From NCBI GenBank assembly GCA_902781545.1, contig CACZJR010000007.1:1-51115 (forward strand): 51,115 bases of DNA. Direction: 5' to 3'. The position numbers were made by a program, and so were the translations under genes. Of the stretch, positions 21,742 to 29,599 are shown one piece after another. A model generated the notes under the pieces. That model worked only from the letters and a program-made list of their open reading frames with translations, did no database searches and was not told where the DNA came from. Source of the stretch: an uncultured Spirochaetales bacterium (GTDB taxonomy: Bacteria > Spirochaetota > Spirochaetia > Sphaerochaetales > Sphaerochaetaceae). How positions within the stretch are numbered: the first letter of the stretch is position 1; each line of letters begins with the position of its first letter.

Positions 21742-22599
21742 ATGAGGGAGAAGCAGAAGGGGTTACTTGTCATTACCGCAGTCTATATCGCCGCATTCAT
21801 AATTGGCGCGATTCCTTATTACCGCATCGATGACATGCTTGCGGCATCGGCTCTGTTTACCGCAGTTGCCACCGTGGTGGTGTTCATCTCATCCTGTGTC
21901 TTCTCAGATGTGTCGATGTATGATCCCTACTGGAGCGTTGAGCCTCCTGTGATAATTGCCCTGAACATGGTCAGATACAGGCTTTACGGCATTAATGCAT
22001 GGATCATCCTCTGTGTTGTGGGACTTTGGGCGGTGAGGCTTACGGCCAACTGGTACGCCATATACAAGGGAATAGGGCATGAGGACTGGAGATACGCCAT
22101 GTACAGGGAGAAATGCAGTCCTGTGCTGTTTGTGCTTTTGAGCTTCTTCGGGCTTCATTTCATGCCCACCGTGGTTGTCTATGCCTCCCTTGTCAGCGGA
22201 TTTCTCGCAATCCGTGCGGAAAGCTTCTCCGTCCTCTCTATCCCTGGGCTGGTTGTCATGCTGCTTGCTGTTCTCCTTGAGCTGGTCTCTGACAGGGCAA
22301 TGCACCGCTTTTTGGAGTCCCATAGGGGTGAGGGCAGGACATGTGACCTTTCTGTGTGGAAGTACTCAAGACACCCCAACTACCTGGGAGAGATGTCATT
22401 CTGGACTGGCATGTTCCTGTATTTTGTCCCGCTTTATCCGTCCACGGCCTATTACGGGCTGGGCTTCCTGACAGTGATAGCCCTGTTCCCTCTGGTCTCC
22501 ATCCCCATGATGGAGAAGCACAACATGCAGAGGCGCAAGGACTATGCCGAGTATAAGAGTCACACCTCGAAGCTCCTGCTGTTGCCGAGAAGGCATTAA
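21742..22599 (+). CDS. DUF1295-family membrane protein (steroid 5-alpha-reductase-like)
   Basis: 285 residues with about seven hydrophobic helices. The diagnostic region is DPYWSVEPP near residue 60 and WKYSRHPNYLGEMSFWTGMF near residue 205, as in DUF1295 and isoprenylcysteine-methyltransferase-like reductases. Its substrate is unknown; neighbouring fatty-acid thioesterase suggests lipid metabolism. SD AGAGGTG precedes the ATG, 20 nt after the thioesterase stop. Confidence 0.87.
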   Translation: MREKQKGLLVITAVYIAAFIIGAIPYYRIDDMLAASALFTAVATVVVFISSCVFSDVSMYDPYWSVEPPVIIALNMVRYRLYGINAWIILCVVGLWAVRLTANWYAIYKGIGHEDWRYAMYREKCSPVLFVLLSFFGLHFMPTVVVYASLVSGFLAIRAESFSVLSIPGLVVMLLAVLLELVSDRAMHRFLESHRGEGRTCDLSVWKYSRHPNYLGEMSFWTGMFLYFVPLYPSTAYYGLGFLTVIALFPLVSIPMMEKHNMQRRKDYAEYKSHTSKLLLLPRRH

Positions 22600-22611
22600 G
22601 TACATGAAAAC

Positions 22612-22640
22612 TTGACAACAAAAGGATTTCAGGTGATATT
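22612..22640 (+). promoter_or_regulatory. Candidate promoter for an antisense antitoxin RNA
   Basis: TTGACA (22612-22617), a 17-bp spacer, then GATATT (22635-22640; an alternative TATTTT lies 2 bp further). Transcription would start near 22647 and copy the complement of the toxin mRNA 3' part. The hairpin at 22694-22728 (arms GATCGCC and GGCGATC), followed by a T-rich stretch, could end an RNA of about 85-90 nt. Promoter strength and transcript are inferred. Confidence 0.5.
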
Positions 22641-22907
22641 TTAAACAAGAGGCACTGCCGTTGGACGGTGACCTCAAACAATTCAAGAGCGAAGATCGCC
22701 TTTGACTGGTCAAGAGTCGAGGGCGATCACTTTCTATTCAGACATGCAATCACAATAGTGATAACCATAAGGACTATCACCAGGATCTCATAATCACTCA
22801 TAGACATCACCTCCTTTCTCATCTTCCGACGAATCGGGAGGCAACACCTCCCGATATCCGTTTCCGAATGCGAGAGGGCAACCGTCCAACCATCACTGGC
22901 AGTGCCA
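22641..22907 (-). ncRNA. Structured type I toxin mRNA with long-distance 5'-3' pairing
   Basis: The predicted transcript begins around 22906 and ends in the T-rich tail after 22651. Its first bases pair with its last: 22898-22906 with 22651-22659 (9 bp) and 22881-22890 with 22660-22669 (10 bp). Inside are a perfect 9-bp hairpin (22833-22855, arms ATCGGGAGG) upstream of the toxin SD and a 7-bp hairpin (22694-22728) at the stop codon. Such end-to-end folding holds type I toxin mRNAs untranslated until processed. Confidence 0.6.
22727..22801 (-). CDS. Small holin-like type I toxin peptide (24 aa)
   Basis: A 24-residue peptide beginning MSDYEILVIVLMVIT and ending CLNRK: a short polar start, one hydrophobic helix and a basic tail. 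This matches putative holin-like toxins of the Fst/TxpA/BsrG type, which depolarise the inner membrane. The ATG at 22801 is chosen over the in-frame ATG at 22807 because AAGGAGGT lies at proper distance only from the former. It is embedded in a strongly structured RNA with an opposing promoter. I infer toxicity from family resemblance. Confidence 0.72.
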   Translation of the reverse strand: MSDYEILVIVLMVITIVIACLNRK

Positions 22908-22913
22908 TTTATT

Positions 22914-22942
22914 AGTATATTTCATAAACACTTAACAATCAA
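22914..22942 (-). promoter_or_regulatory. Toxin promoter
   Basis: On the minus strand TTGATT (22937-22942), exactly 17 bp, TATACT (22914-22919). The predicted start, 6-8 nt beyond the -10, falls at the first base of the GGCACTGCC arm, so the 5' end of the RNA is the pairing arm itself. Confidence 0.65.
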
Positions 22943-23040
22943 TAAGCGATATGCTTAAGATTACTGCACTTATCTCTTCTTGCTTTTTCTCTTCAGTCGG
23001 ATTTAGCATGAAAAAAGAAAAAATACCCTTGCGTCATATA

Positions 23041-23071
23041 TTGCTTGTTACGCAGCGTCATGTCCTAGAAT
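23041..23071 (+). promoter_or_regulatory. MerR-type promoter with 19-bp spacer and dyad
   Basis: TTGCTT (23041-23046) and TAGAAT (23066-23071) are separated by 19 bp, the over-long spacer characteristic of promoters activated by MerR proteins through DNA untwisting. The spacer holds the near-palindrome TTACGC-A-GCGTCA. The promoter drives the MerR gene itself, implying autoregulation. Confidence 0.7.
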
Positions 23072-23093
23072 CCATGGCAGAGGAGGAAAAGCT

Positions 23094-23819
23094 ATGTCGA
23101 AATACACGACGGGAGAACTTGCAAAACTCTGCAATATCACAGTCCGTACAGTCCAGTACTATGACAGCCGGGGCATCCTTGTTCCCAGCGAGCTATCCGA
23201 AGGGGGAAGGAGACTCTATTCAGAAGACGACCTGAACCGGATGAAGGTGATCTGCTTTCTGCGGGAACTGGATCTTCCGATCAATGCCATCTCCCAGATC
23301 CTTCAGGAAGAGCATCCAGAGAAGGTCATATCTCTTCTGATTGAGAATCAGGAGAAAGAGCTTTCGGATGAGGTCTCTGAGAAGCAGGGAAAACTGGATA
23401 GGCTCCGTGAGCTGAAAAAGGGACTGAAGGGTAAAGAGTCATTCTCCCTCGAATCCATCGGTGACATGGCAGTTATTATGGACAGCAAGAAAAAACTTAG
23501 GAAAATGCACTGGACAATGGTCCTGACAGGGCTTCCGGTTACCGCGCTTCAATGGTTCTCAATCATTTTCTGGATTGTCAGAGGTATCTGGTGGCCATTC
23601 GTCATCTGGGTCATTGTGGCTGCCTCATGGGGCATTCTGATCAGCAGGTATTATTTCAGACATGTCAAGTACATATGTCCGGAATGCCATGAGATATTCA
23701 AGCCAAAGCTGAAGGAAGCTTTTTTTGCAAATCATACTCCTACAGCACGTAAGCTGACCTGCACGGGATGCGGTCACAAAGGTTTCTGTGTGGAGATCTG
23801 GGGAGGCGATGAGAGATGA
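23094..23819 (+). CDS. MerR-family regulator with membrane segment and C-terminal zinc ribbon
   Basis: 241 residues. Residues 1-70 are a MerR HTH (YTTGELAKLCNITVRTVQYYDSRGILVPSELSEGGRRLYSEDDL). A coiled coil spans about 80-120. Two hydrophobic helices cover about 140-185. The C-terminus carries CPEC...CTGCG, a probable zinc site. A membrane-anchored MerR is unusual and suggests sensing at the membrane. It overlaps the YhfC gene by 4 nt (ATGA), so YhfC is probably its partner or target. Confidence 0.87.
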   Translation: MSKYTTGELAKLCNITVRTVQYYDSRGILVPSELSEGGRRLYSEDDLNRMKVICFLRELDLPINAISQILQEEHPEKVISLLIENQEKELSDEVSEKQGKLDRLRELKKGLKGKESFSLESIGDMAVIMDSKKKLRKMHWTMVLTGLPVTALQWFSIIFWIVRGIWWPFVIWVIVAASWGILISRYYFRHVKYICPECHEIFKPKLKEAFFANHTPTARKLTCTGCGHKGFCVEIWGGDER

Positions 23820-24649
23820 AGGTCTTTGAGAATATAGTCGTCGGGAAAAGCAGCATCCCGTCACTGGTCATCACAGTCATCCTGATGGTCGCTATTCCTG
23901 TCGCCTCATTCATCTTCTGGCGTATAAGGCACAGGAAAGAGACGAATCTCGGCTATCTGATTGCCGGAATCATCGGTTTCCTGGTCTCCGCCCGGGTATT
24001 GGAGCTTGGCGTGCATTACCTGTGCATCATCTCCGATAATCCTGTCTCCAGGTTCATCAACGGAAACACAATAGCCTATGTGCTTTACGGGATAACCATG
24101 GCAGGTGTCTTCGAGGAGTGCGGAAGGTTCATCATCCTCAGATTTATCCTCAAAAGAAACCGCACACGGGAGAATGCTGTCATGTATGGAATTGGCCATG
24201 GCGGAATTGAGATCCTTGCCGTGATCCTGCCTTCCATTATCCTGTATCTGGTCATAGCGGTGTTCTTCTCTGCAGGAGACGTGGGAAAGGCAATGAGTGC
24301 CCTGAAAATCACGGAGGAGACTGCAGCCACGGCTCTTCCGTCTGTCATGGCCGCCGCTGCATTCGATTTTCCGCTGATGGCAATGAACGTCCTTGAACGC
24401 ATCCTTGCCATGGTCGCCCATATCGGATTCTCGGTCATTGTGTTCTACGGTGTCTGCAATGCAAAAAAAGCCTTTCTGCCGTTGGCTATCCTTTTGCATA
24501 TGCTGATGGATACCTTCCCGGCGCTGTATCAGAGAGGCGTTGTCCCGCTCTGGTCCGTGGAGGTCTGGGGAGCTTTCTGTGTTGCCTTGATAGCGTTGAT
24601 AGCAATCAGGCTTTACAGGTTGAGACCTGCGACCCCAGGAAGTCGATGA
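23816..24649 (+). CDS. YhfC-family predicted intramembrane protease
   Basis: 277 residues, about eight hydrophobic helices. Motifs of the YhfC/CPBP/PrsW clan are visible: FEECGRF (about residue 100, paired glutamates), YGIGHGGIE (about 124) and LLHMLMD (about 221), which together supply likely metal ligands. The family is predicted, not proven, to cleave membrane proteins. The overlapping membrane-bound MerR upstream is an obvious candidate substrate or regulator. Confidence 0.82.
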   Translation: MKVFENIVVGKSSIPSLVITVILMVAIPVASFIFWRIRHRKETNLGYLIAGIIGFLVSARVLELGVHYLCIISDNPVSRFINGNTIAYVLYGITMAGVFEECGRFIILRFILKRNRTRENAVMYGIGHGGIEILAVILPSIILYLVIAVFFSAGDVGKAMSALKITEETAATALPSVMAAAAFDFPLMAMNVLERILAMVAHIGFSVIVFYGVCNAKKAFLPLAILLHMLMDTFPALYQRGVVPLWSVEVWGAFCVALIALIAIRLYRLRPATPGSR

Positions 24650-24677
24650 TAAGTGAGGATCAGCCTGCGCACAATGA

Positions 24678-26273
24678 TCAAAGGACAGGCATCGAGCGGC
24701 CGGATGTCTTGAGGGCTTTCTCGTCGAGCTTGTCATCATCCAGGACGAGACGTCCGTTGATGAAGACCTTCTCGATCCCGAATGCCTTCTCCTGGTCCGG
24801 GATTCCGTTCTTGACTTTTTCCTCATCAAAGACCGTCAGGTCCGCGTAATAGCCTTCCTTCAGGTATCCGCGCTCCTTAATCATGAACCTGTCTGCCACG
24901 GCTCCTGTCATCTTGCGGACGGTATTTGGCAACGTGTCTCCGAGGCCGGTGACCGCATCCTGGAGGAACTTGGGGAAGCAGTCGTAGATGGCCGGGTTCT
25001 GGACTCCGAAGTCCTCCACCCAGGCATCGGTCATGTAGAGGACGTTGTCCTTGTGCTCAAGGTCACGGATGATCTCGGGAGTGGAATAGGGCCCCATGTT
25101 TGCACGGCCTGCGAAGTTGCTCTTCTCACAGAGCATCAGGTATGCGTTAAGGTCGGACATGCCTTCTTCCTTTGCAATCTGATGCACGGTCTTGCCCTCG
25201 TAACGCTCCAGCCCTGGCCCCATATAGGCTACCAGGATATCGTTGAATGTGAATCCGAGCAGGATGCCTGATGCCTTGATCACTGCGAGCTTCAGCCTTG
25301 AGATAAGGCTCTTGCGCTGCTTGGGGTCCATTCCCTGATACCATGCGGGCAGAATCACTGGGATTGATGTGGTGCCCACACACTCATGGTAGATGTCGAA
25401 CATGAGGTCTACGCCGCTGGCCTTGAGGTCATCGAACATCTTCAGAAGCTCATCCTTGCACTTGAAGCTCTTGGTTCCAATAAAGATGACATGTGAGTAC
25501 TGGAGCTTTAGCGGAGTGCCCTTTGCGATCTCCACCAGCTCATCCATTGCCCTGAGAAGATGGGGTCTGCCGAATATCTCCGGGTAGGCCATGGAGACCT
25601 TTCCGAGCGCACGGGCATGGACTGTCAGGGGCTTGTTGTATTTGATACAGAGATCTGCGACCTTCTTCAGCTCATCAGTCCCCGCATAGAGGCCAGGAGT
25701 GTACATAAGGCCTAGCGAGAGACCTGCGGCTCCTCTCTGGAGGGACTCTTCGAGGATGGCGAGCATGTGCTTCTCCTCTTCCGGTGAGAGGGGCCTGTTC
25801 TCGTTGCCGCCTGCAGCAGCACGAGCGGAGCAATGGCCGGCGAGAATCGCGATGTTACAGGGCATGTTCTTGTCTGTGGCCTTGAAGTACTCGTCCGGCA
25901 TGCCGTATCTGCCGGTGGTGTCCCTGAAGCCGAAGATTCCTCCTCCCAGCTTGTCTGTAAATGGATTGTCCTTGTCAAATCCGATGGCGGAGATTCCGCA
26001 GTTTCCTGTGATGAAAGAGGTTATGCCCTGTCTGATGAAGGGGCTGAAGTAGGGAAGAGGGTCCTTCCTGATGGCGAACCAGTCGTTGTGCGAATGGGCA
26101 TCTATGAAGCCTGATGCAATGGATTTACCGGTCAGGTCAATAACATGGTCCGCCTGATCCTCGATATTCGCTGCAATCTTTACAATGCGGTCATCCTCAA
26201 CGAGAATATCGGATACATAGGGTTCCGAACCTGTTCCGTCATAGATTCTGGCGTTCTTAAGCAACTGTCTCAT
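24678..26273 (-). CDS. N-acyl-D-amino-acid deacylase family amidohydrolase
   Basis: 531 residues of the D-aminoacylase/amidohydrolase superfamily. The N-terminal beta-sandwich (MRQLLKNARIYDGTGSEPYVSDILVEDDRI) is followed by the metal-binding HSHND (about residue 61), GNCGIS and later GHCSARAAAGG and HARAL. Such enzymes remove the acyl group from N-acyl-D-amino acids, possible products of peptidoglycan turnover. GGAGG precedes the ATG at 26273. It is convergent with yhfC and divergent from the MBL gene. Confidence 0.87.
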   Translation of the reverse strand: MRQLLKNARIYDGTGSEPYVSDILVEDDRIVKIAANIEDQADHVIDLTGKSIASGFIDAHSHNDWFAIRKDPLPYFSPFIRQGITSFITGNCGISAIGFDKDNPFTDKLGGGIFGFRDTTGRYGMPDEYFKATDKNMPCNIAILAGHCSARAAAGGNENRPLSPEEEKHMLAILEESLQRGAAGLSLGLMYTPGLYAGTDELKKVADLCIKYNKPLTVHARALGKVSMAYPEIFGRPHLLRAMDELVEIAKGTPLKLQYSHVIFIGTKSFKCKDELLKMFDDLKASGVDLMFDIYHECVGTTSIPVILPAWYQGMDPKQRKSLISRLKLAVIKASGILLGFTFNDILVAYMGPGLERYEGKTVHQIAKEEGMSDLNAYLMLCEKSNFAGRANMGPYSTPEIIRDLEHKDNVLYMTDAWVEDFGVQNPAIYDCFPKFLQDAVTGLGDTLPNTVRKMTGAVADRFMIKERGYLKEGYYADLTVFDEEKVKNGIPDQEKAFGIEKVFINGRLVLDDDKLDEKALKTSGRSMPVL

Positions 26274-26331
26274 ATCAATCCTCCATGATGCGCCGTCGCA
26301 CACGATAGATTGTACTCCAGATTACGGCTGA

Positions 26332-26360
26332 TTGATACTTTTTCTTTCTTCCCTTATATT
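26332..26360 (+). promoter_or_regulatory. Promoter giving a near-leaderless transcript
   Basis: TTGATA (26332-26337), 17 bp, TATATT (26355-26360). The predicted start near 26367 leaves only about 5-6 nt before the ATG at 26373, with no room for a ribosome-binding site. Confidence 0.6.
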
Positions 26361-26372
26361 AAAAAACATATT

Positions 26373-26942
26373 ATGGAAACTGTTGTTCTAAGATACGGCA
26401 ATACAAATACTTATCTGATAAATGGGTCTTCCGGTGGCATTCTGGTCGATACCGATATGCCCGGAACAATAGGAGCGTTTTTCAAGGAAATCAAGAGGCA
26501 CGGTATCCGGATCAAGGATATTTCATTTGTCATGGCCACACACTATCACCCGGACCATATGGGATTGATCAGTGAATTGATGGATATGGGAGTCCGGCTC
26601 CTCCTTGTGGATATCCAGAACAGTCACATACATGACTGGGAGGCAAAGATCGGTTCCAAGCCAATTGACGGTGAATCAGCCAGAATCATTTCAATCGATG
26701 AGAGCCGTTCGTTTTTGGGGGAACTCGGAATCCACGGGGAGATGATACATATTCCAAGCCACAGTGAGGATAGCGTCGGAATCATGCTGGATGACGGGAC
26801 ATTGATTGCCGGTGACCTCTCTCCGATTAGTTACCTGCAGAGCGAACCGGAAGTCTCCCAGCTGAGGGATGACTGGAATCTGATTCTGGACCATCATCCT
26901 AAACTGGTATTGTTCGCCCATTCCAACCAGTTGGTTTTCTGA
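26373..26942 (+). CDS. Metallo-beta-lactamase-fold hydrolase
   Basis: 189 residues with an abbreviated MBL fold: ILVDTDMPG, THYHPDHMG (metal ligands HxHxDH, about residues 66-71), HIPSHSEDSVGI and IAGDLSP. The domain is short, about 190 residues against 220-250 usually, but has the main metal motifs. The substrate is unknown. The start is at MET in METVVLRYGNTNTYLI; no SD is present. Confidence 0.85.
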   Translation: METVVLRYGNTNTYLINGSSGGILVDTDMPGTIGAFFKEIKRHGIRIKDISFVMATHYHPDHMGLISELMDMGVRLLLVDIQNSHIHDWEAKIGSKPIDGESARIISIDESRSFLGELGIHGEMIHIPSHSEDSVGIMLDDGTLIAGDLSPISYLQSEPEVSQLRDDWNLILDHHPKLVLFAHSNQLVF

Positions 26943-27040
26943 GGTAATGACAGCTGGACTTTTAGCCGCTCAAACTTGCCGGAGTCTTGTGTGGCTTTTT
27001 CCCCATGCAAGGCTGTTCCTTCTTACTGAGGTTTTTGACA

Positions 27041-27967
27041 TTATAGTTTGGAGAGAAGGGCAGACAGCATCTTTTCATCATCATTCATACTGATTTCGAA
27101 TGTTTTCTTCCCGGCATCCTTTATTGATGCTCCAATGTGATAAAGTTCCTTTTTGTCTAGTATCAGGAATCTGTCATGGAAATCGTCAGTATATATGATT
27201 TCAAGTTCTCCGTATTGACTTCGGAATGCACTGATTTCCTTTCCGGTGAGTTTGCAACTCTTCTGGTTTGTGTAGATTGAGATTGTGGCTCCTGTTTTCT
27301 TTCTGGAAAGCATGTCCAGTGTGCCCTTGTCCACATAGCTGTCAATCAGGATAATTGATTTCTCTGCCTTCCCGATTATCTCCTCAATACAACTGGTTGC
27401 ATCCCACATCTGGCCTCGGAAGAAGATTACTGCCTTGTCCGGTTTTGGGGATTGAAGAATGTCATACAGCATATTTATCCGATGGTCAGAGTCTATCTGT
27501 TTTATCTCAATCCAATCCAGTCTTTGAAACACAATTGCATTATCAGCCAAGAATTGTCTCATTGCCCGAAATGCTCTCATGATGAGAATACTTTGCTTTT
27601 CTGCTATTTCTCCGTGCAGAACCGAGGCAAGCATGTAAATGCCTTGCTCGGTGAATGCCAAAGGTGGTTTTCGCCTGCCACCTTCTTGTCCCGCAAAGAA
27701 ATTTGATGGCCGTGATGTCACAATTTGTGATTTCACGAGGCTTACTTCTTCATTAGTGAGTTCGAACATAAAATCAGAGGGGAATCTTGATATATTTCTT
27801 CTGACCTGTTGATTGAAGGATCTGACATCATAACCATAGAATTCAGCCAAATCTGAATCCAGCATGACCCGTACTCCACGTATGGTATAGATCCTGTTAA
27901 AGACCTCAGCAGTGGTGATCGTCAGAGGAATCGAAGGTTGATTATTTGTATCAAACACCTGGGACAT
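27041..27967 (-). CDS. ORF6N-domain protein with PLD-like C-terminal domain
   Basis: 308 residues. The N-terminal ORF6N (KilA-N-related) DNA-binding domain spans about 20-105: YTIRGVRVMLDSDLAEFYGYDVRSFNQQVRRNISRFPSDFMFELT. The C-terminal part (about 200-305) contains IILIDSYVDKGTLDML and FHDRFLILDKKELYHIGASIKD, a PLD-like phosphodiesterase fold with HxR in place of HxK. ORF6N proteins occur in phages and islands. It marks the left side of the accessory region. Confidence 0.87.
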   Translation of the reverse strand: MSQVFDTNNQPSIPLTITTAEVFNRIYTIRGVRVMLDSDLAEFYGYDVRSFNQQVRRNISRFPSDFMFELTNEEVSLVKSQIVTSRPSNFFAGQEGGRRKPPLAFTEQGIYMLASVLHGEIAEKQSILIMRAFRAMRQFLADNAIVFQRLDWIEIKQIDSDHRINMLYDILQSPKPDKAVIFFRGQMWDATSCIEEIIGKAEKSIILIDSYVDKGTLDMLSRKKTGATISIYTNQKSCKLTGKEISAFRSQYGELEIIYTDDFHDRFLILDKKELYHIGASIKDAGKKTFEISMNDDEKMLSALLSKL

Positions 27968-27989
27968 GTTATCTGATATGCTTTACATC

Positions 27990-28412
27990 TTATTTGAAAG
28001 CATCGCAATGGCCATTGATTTCAGGATAATTCCTGTCATATTCTTGCCTTCGTAGGTGAATCAGCCTGTATTCCCATTTGATAGATTCCTCAACTCTGCT
28101 GTTATGAGTTTCTATATAGTTAGTAAATTTGCATTCCTGAACTATTTCTGGATCTCCAATGACACGGTACCCTAACGGCGTGAAAAGATCTTTCACGAGT
28201 AAATTATACCAGGCATAGACTTCACCGTATTTTGCCGAATATGATGAGAGCTCATTTGACTCATTGAAATACCAGGTGCAGGGACAATACAACCCGGGAT
28301 TCTCTTCATAAGGATAGTGAGACCTGCAGAATGAATCAAATCTGAGAATAAAGGAATCATCCACTTCAGGACTAAGCTTTACCGGATTCCTGTTCATCAA
28401 CCAAGTACCCAT
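27990..28412 (-). CDS. Hypothetical protein
   Basis: 140 residues starting MGTWLMNRNPVKL, with AATGGAGG upstream deciding the start at 28412. I recognise no family. It contains CPCTWYFNESNELSSYSAKYGEVYAWYNLLV and a C-terminal segment rich in R and H. It ends 22 nt before the ORF6N gene start on the same strand, so both are probably co-transcribed. Confidence 0.65.
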   Translation of the reverse strand: MGTWLMNRNPVKLSPEVDDSFILRFDSFCRSHYPYEENPGLYCPCTWYFNESNELSSYSAKYGEVYAWYNLLVKDLFTPLGYRVIGDPEIVQECKFTNYIETHNSRVEESIKWEYRLIHLRRQEYDRNYPEINGHCDAFK

Positions 28413-28585
28413 AATCGAACCTCCATTTCTCATTTTGCATAATGTATTTAACAAAGATAAACTATTTGATTGAATCATAAACTAATATTATATATTTTTC
28501 AAGAGCAAAGTTTACCAATAGTTGTAATAATATATTGATATTTAAATAATGGTATACTACAATTGATTTCCTGAGGATGGAGAAA

Positions 28586-28924
28586 ATGACAGCAGAACAG
28601 CAGATAGCAAGTGTGCTGAACGTGTTCTTGAAAGAGAATCGCTATATGACGCAAGCTGAATTGGCACGAAGGATGGATGTCACACCTGCTGCAGTGACAA
28701 AATGGTTGAAAGATGGAGCTGTGTCCATAAACAAGATTCCTCTTCTTTGTGAGACTCTTGGAATCACTCCCAACACCTTGTTCGGGTTTCCTGATTCCAA
28801 GATATCTTCTCAAGCCTTGGATCTTTACAATGCTTTCCTTAAACATCCGGAATACCAGGATTCTGTGATGAAATTGTTGAGTGTTGTGTATAGTGACATT
28901 GAGGAAAATGGACAATGCGACTAA
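28586..28924 (+). CDS. Xre-family helix-turn-helix regulator
   Basis: 112 residues. The HTH is FLKENRYMTQAELARRMDVTPAAVTKWLKDGAVSINKIPLLCETLGI (about residues 15-62), followed by a helical tail. The second ATG (28586) has a better-spaced GGAG than the first at 28577. It is divergent from the 140-residue hypothetical gene across an AT-rich 173-bp region, which probably holds its operator. Confidence 0.85.
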   Translation: MTAEQQIASVLNVFLKENRYMTQAELARRMDVTPAAVTKWLKDGAVSINKIPLLCETLGITPNTLFGFPDSKISSQALDLYNAFLKHPEYQDSVMKLLSVVYSDIEENGQCD

Positions 28925-29096
28925 GAGTACTTTTCGTGTGCCACGGCAGGGGATTTAGAATCTAAAATAACTTACTTTAGCTAAATAAATTATATTTTGA
29001 ATAATTCTTCTGCCACACACGAGCTACACATTTATTTGCCTTGACTAATCAATTGAACTGTATTACATTTGAAATACATATTGAGGAGATGTAATT

Positions 29097-29396
29097 ATGG
29101 CAATTGTTCAGTTGAGGATAGATGACGAATTGAAACTTCAGGCTGTTTCCGTATATGAGAAACTGGGCATTGACTTGTCCAGTGCAATAAGGATGTTCCT
29201 GAAGCGTTCAGTTATGGTCAACGGAATTCCATTCAGCATGATCTTGGACGAGAAAGCATATGATCCTGAAGCTGCAGCCAAGGCCATGAAGAATATGAAT
29301 GACTCTGCAAAGAAAAGCGGTGCATCGAATATGACATTGGAAGAGATAAACGCAGAAATCTCAGCCTACAGGAAAGAGAAAAGACGAGGCAAATAA
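29097..29396 (+). CDS. RelB/DinJ-family antitoxin without visible toxin
   Basis: 99 residues: a ribbon-helix-helix start (MAIVQLRIDDELKLQAVSVYEKLGIDLSSAIRMFLKRSV) and an extended C-terminal toxin-binding tail (MTLEEINAEISAYRKEKRRGK). GAGGAG precedes the ATG. A palindromic GTATT...AATAC at about 29059-29076 could be its operator. The next 160 nt contain no toxin gene, so it is an orphan. It may act in trans on another toxin or serve only as a repressor. Confidence 0.85.
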   Translation: MAIVQLRIDDELKLQAVSVYEKLGIDLSSAIRMFLKRSVMVNGIPFSMILDEKAYDPEAAAKAMKNMNDSAKKSGASNMTLEEINAEISAYRKEKRRGK

Positions 29397-29519
29397 ACGT
29401 TTCAGAGAAATCAAAGAAGCCTATGACTATTTGAAAATTAATTATTAGTCTTATTTGAATATGCGTTCTTTGGTCATACATTCTAGAAAAGAAACACTTA
29501 AACAAAAAAAAGAGGCAAA

Positions 29520-29542
29520 AGTGTTCCATTAATCCGAACGTT
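29520..29542 (+). promoter_or_regulatory. 23-bp regulon element, site 1 (upstream of pseudo-DnaE operon)
   Basis: Arms AGTGTTC and GAACGTT separated by exactly 9 nt. Six nucleotides later comes TAAGTAT, the weakest -10-like match of the five sites. See the findings for the shared architecture. Confidence 0.7.
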
Positions 29543-29550
29543 GACATGTA

Positions 29551-29599
29551 AGTATTCCTCTTGTTAAGGCAGAACTGGAGGCTGGAAATGAGGAATACT
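29551..29599 (+). promoter_or_regulatory. Inverted repeat enclosing the pseudo-DnaE start codon
   Basis: AGTATTCCTC (29551-29560) and GAGGAATACT (29590-29599) are perfect 10-bp complements. The RNA hairpin would hold the ribosome-binding site GGAG in its loop and place the ATG (29588) at the base of the 3' arm, suggesting translational control. Confidence 0.55.

Noticed and set aside
26943-27040. Rho-independent terminator between the MBL and ORF6N genes
   Set aside because: AGCC...GGCTTTTT can be paired, but the stem is only about 4-6 bp with a long loop, too weak to call.
29397-29450. Remnant of a RelE-type toxin after the orphan antitoxin
   Set aside because: Only about 17 codons are open and show no toxin motif.
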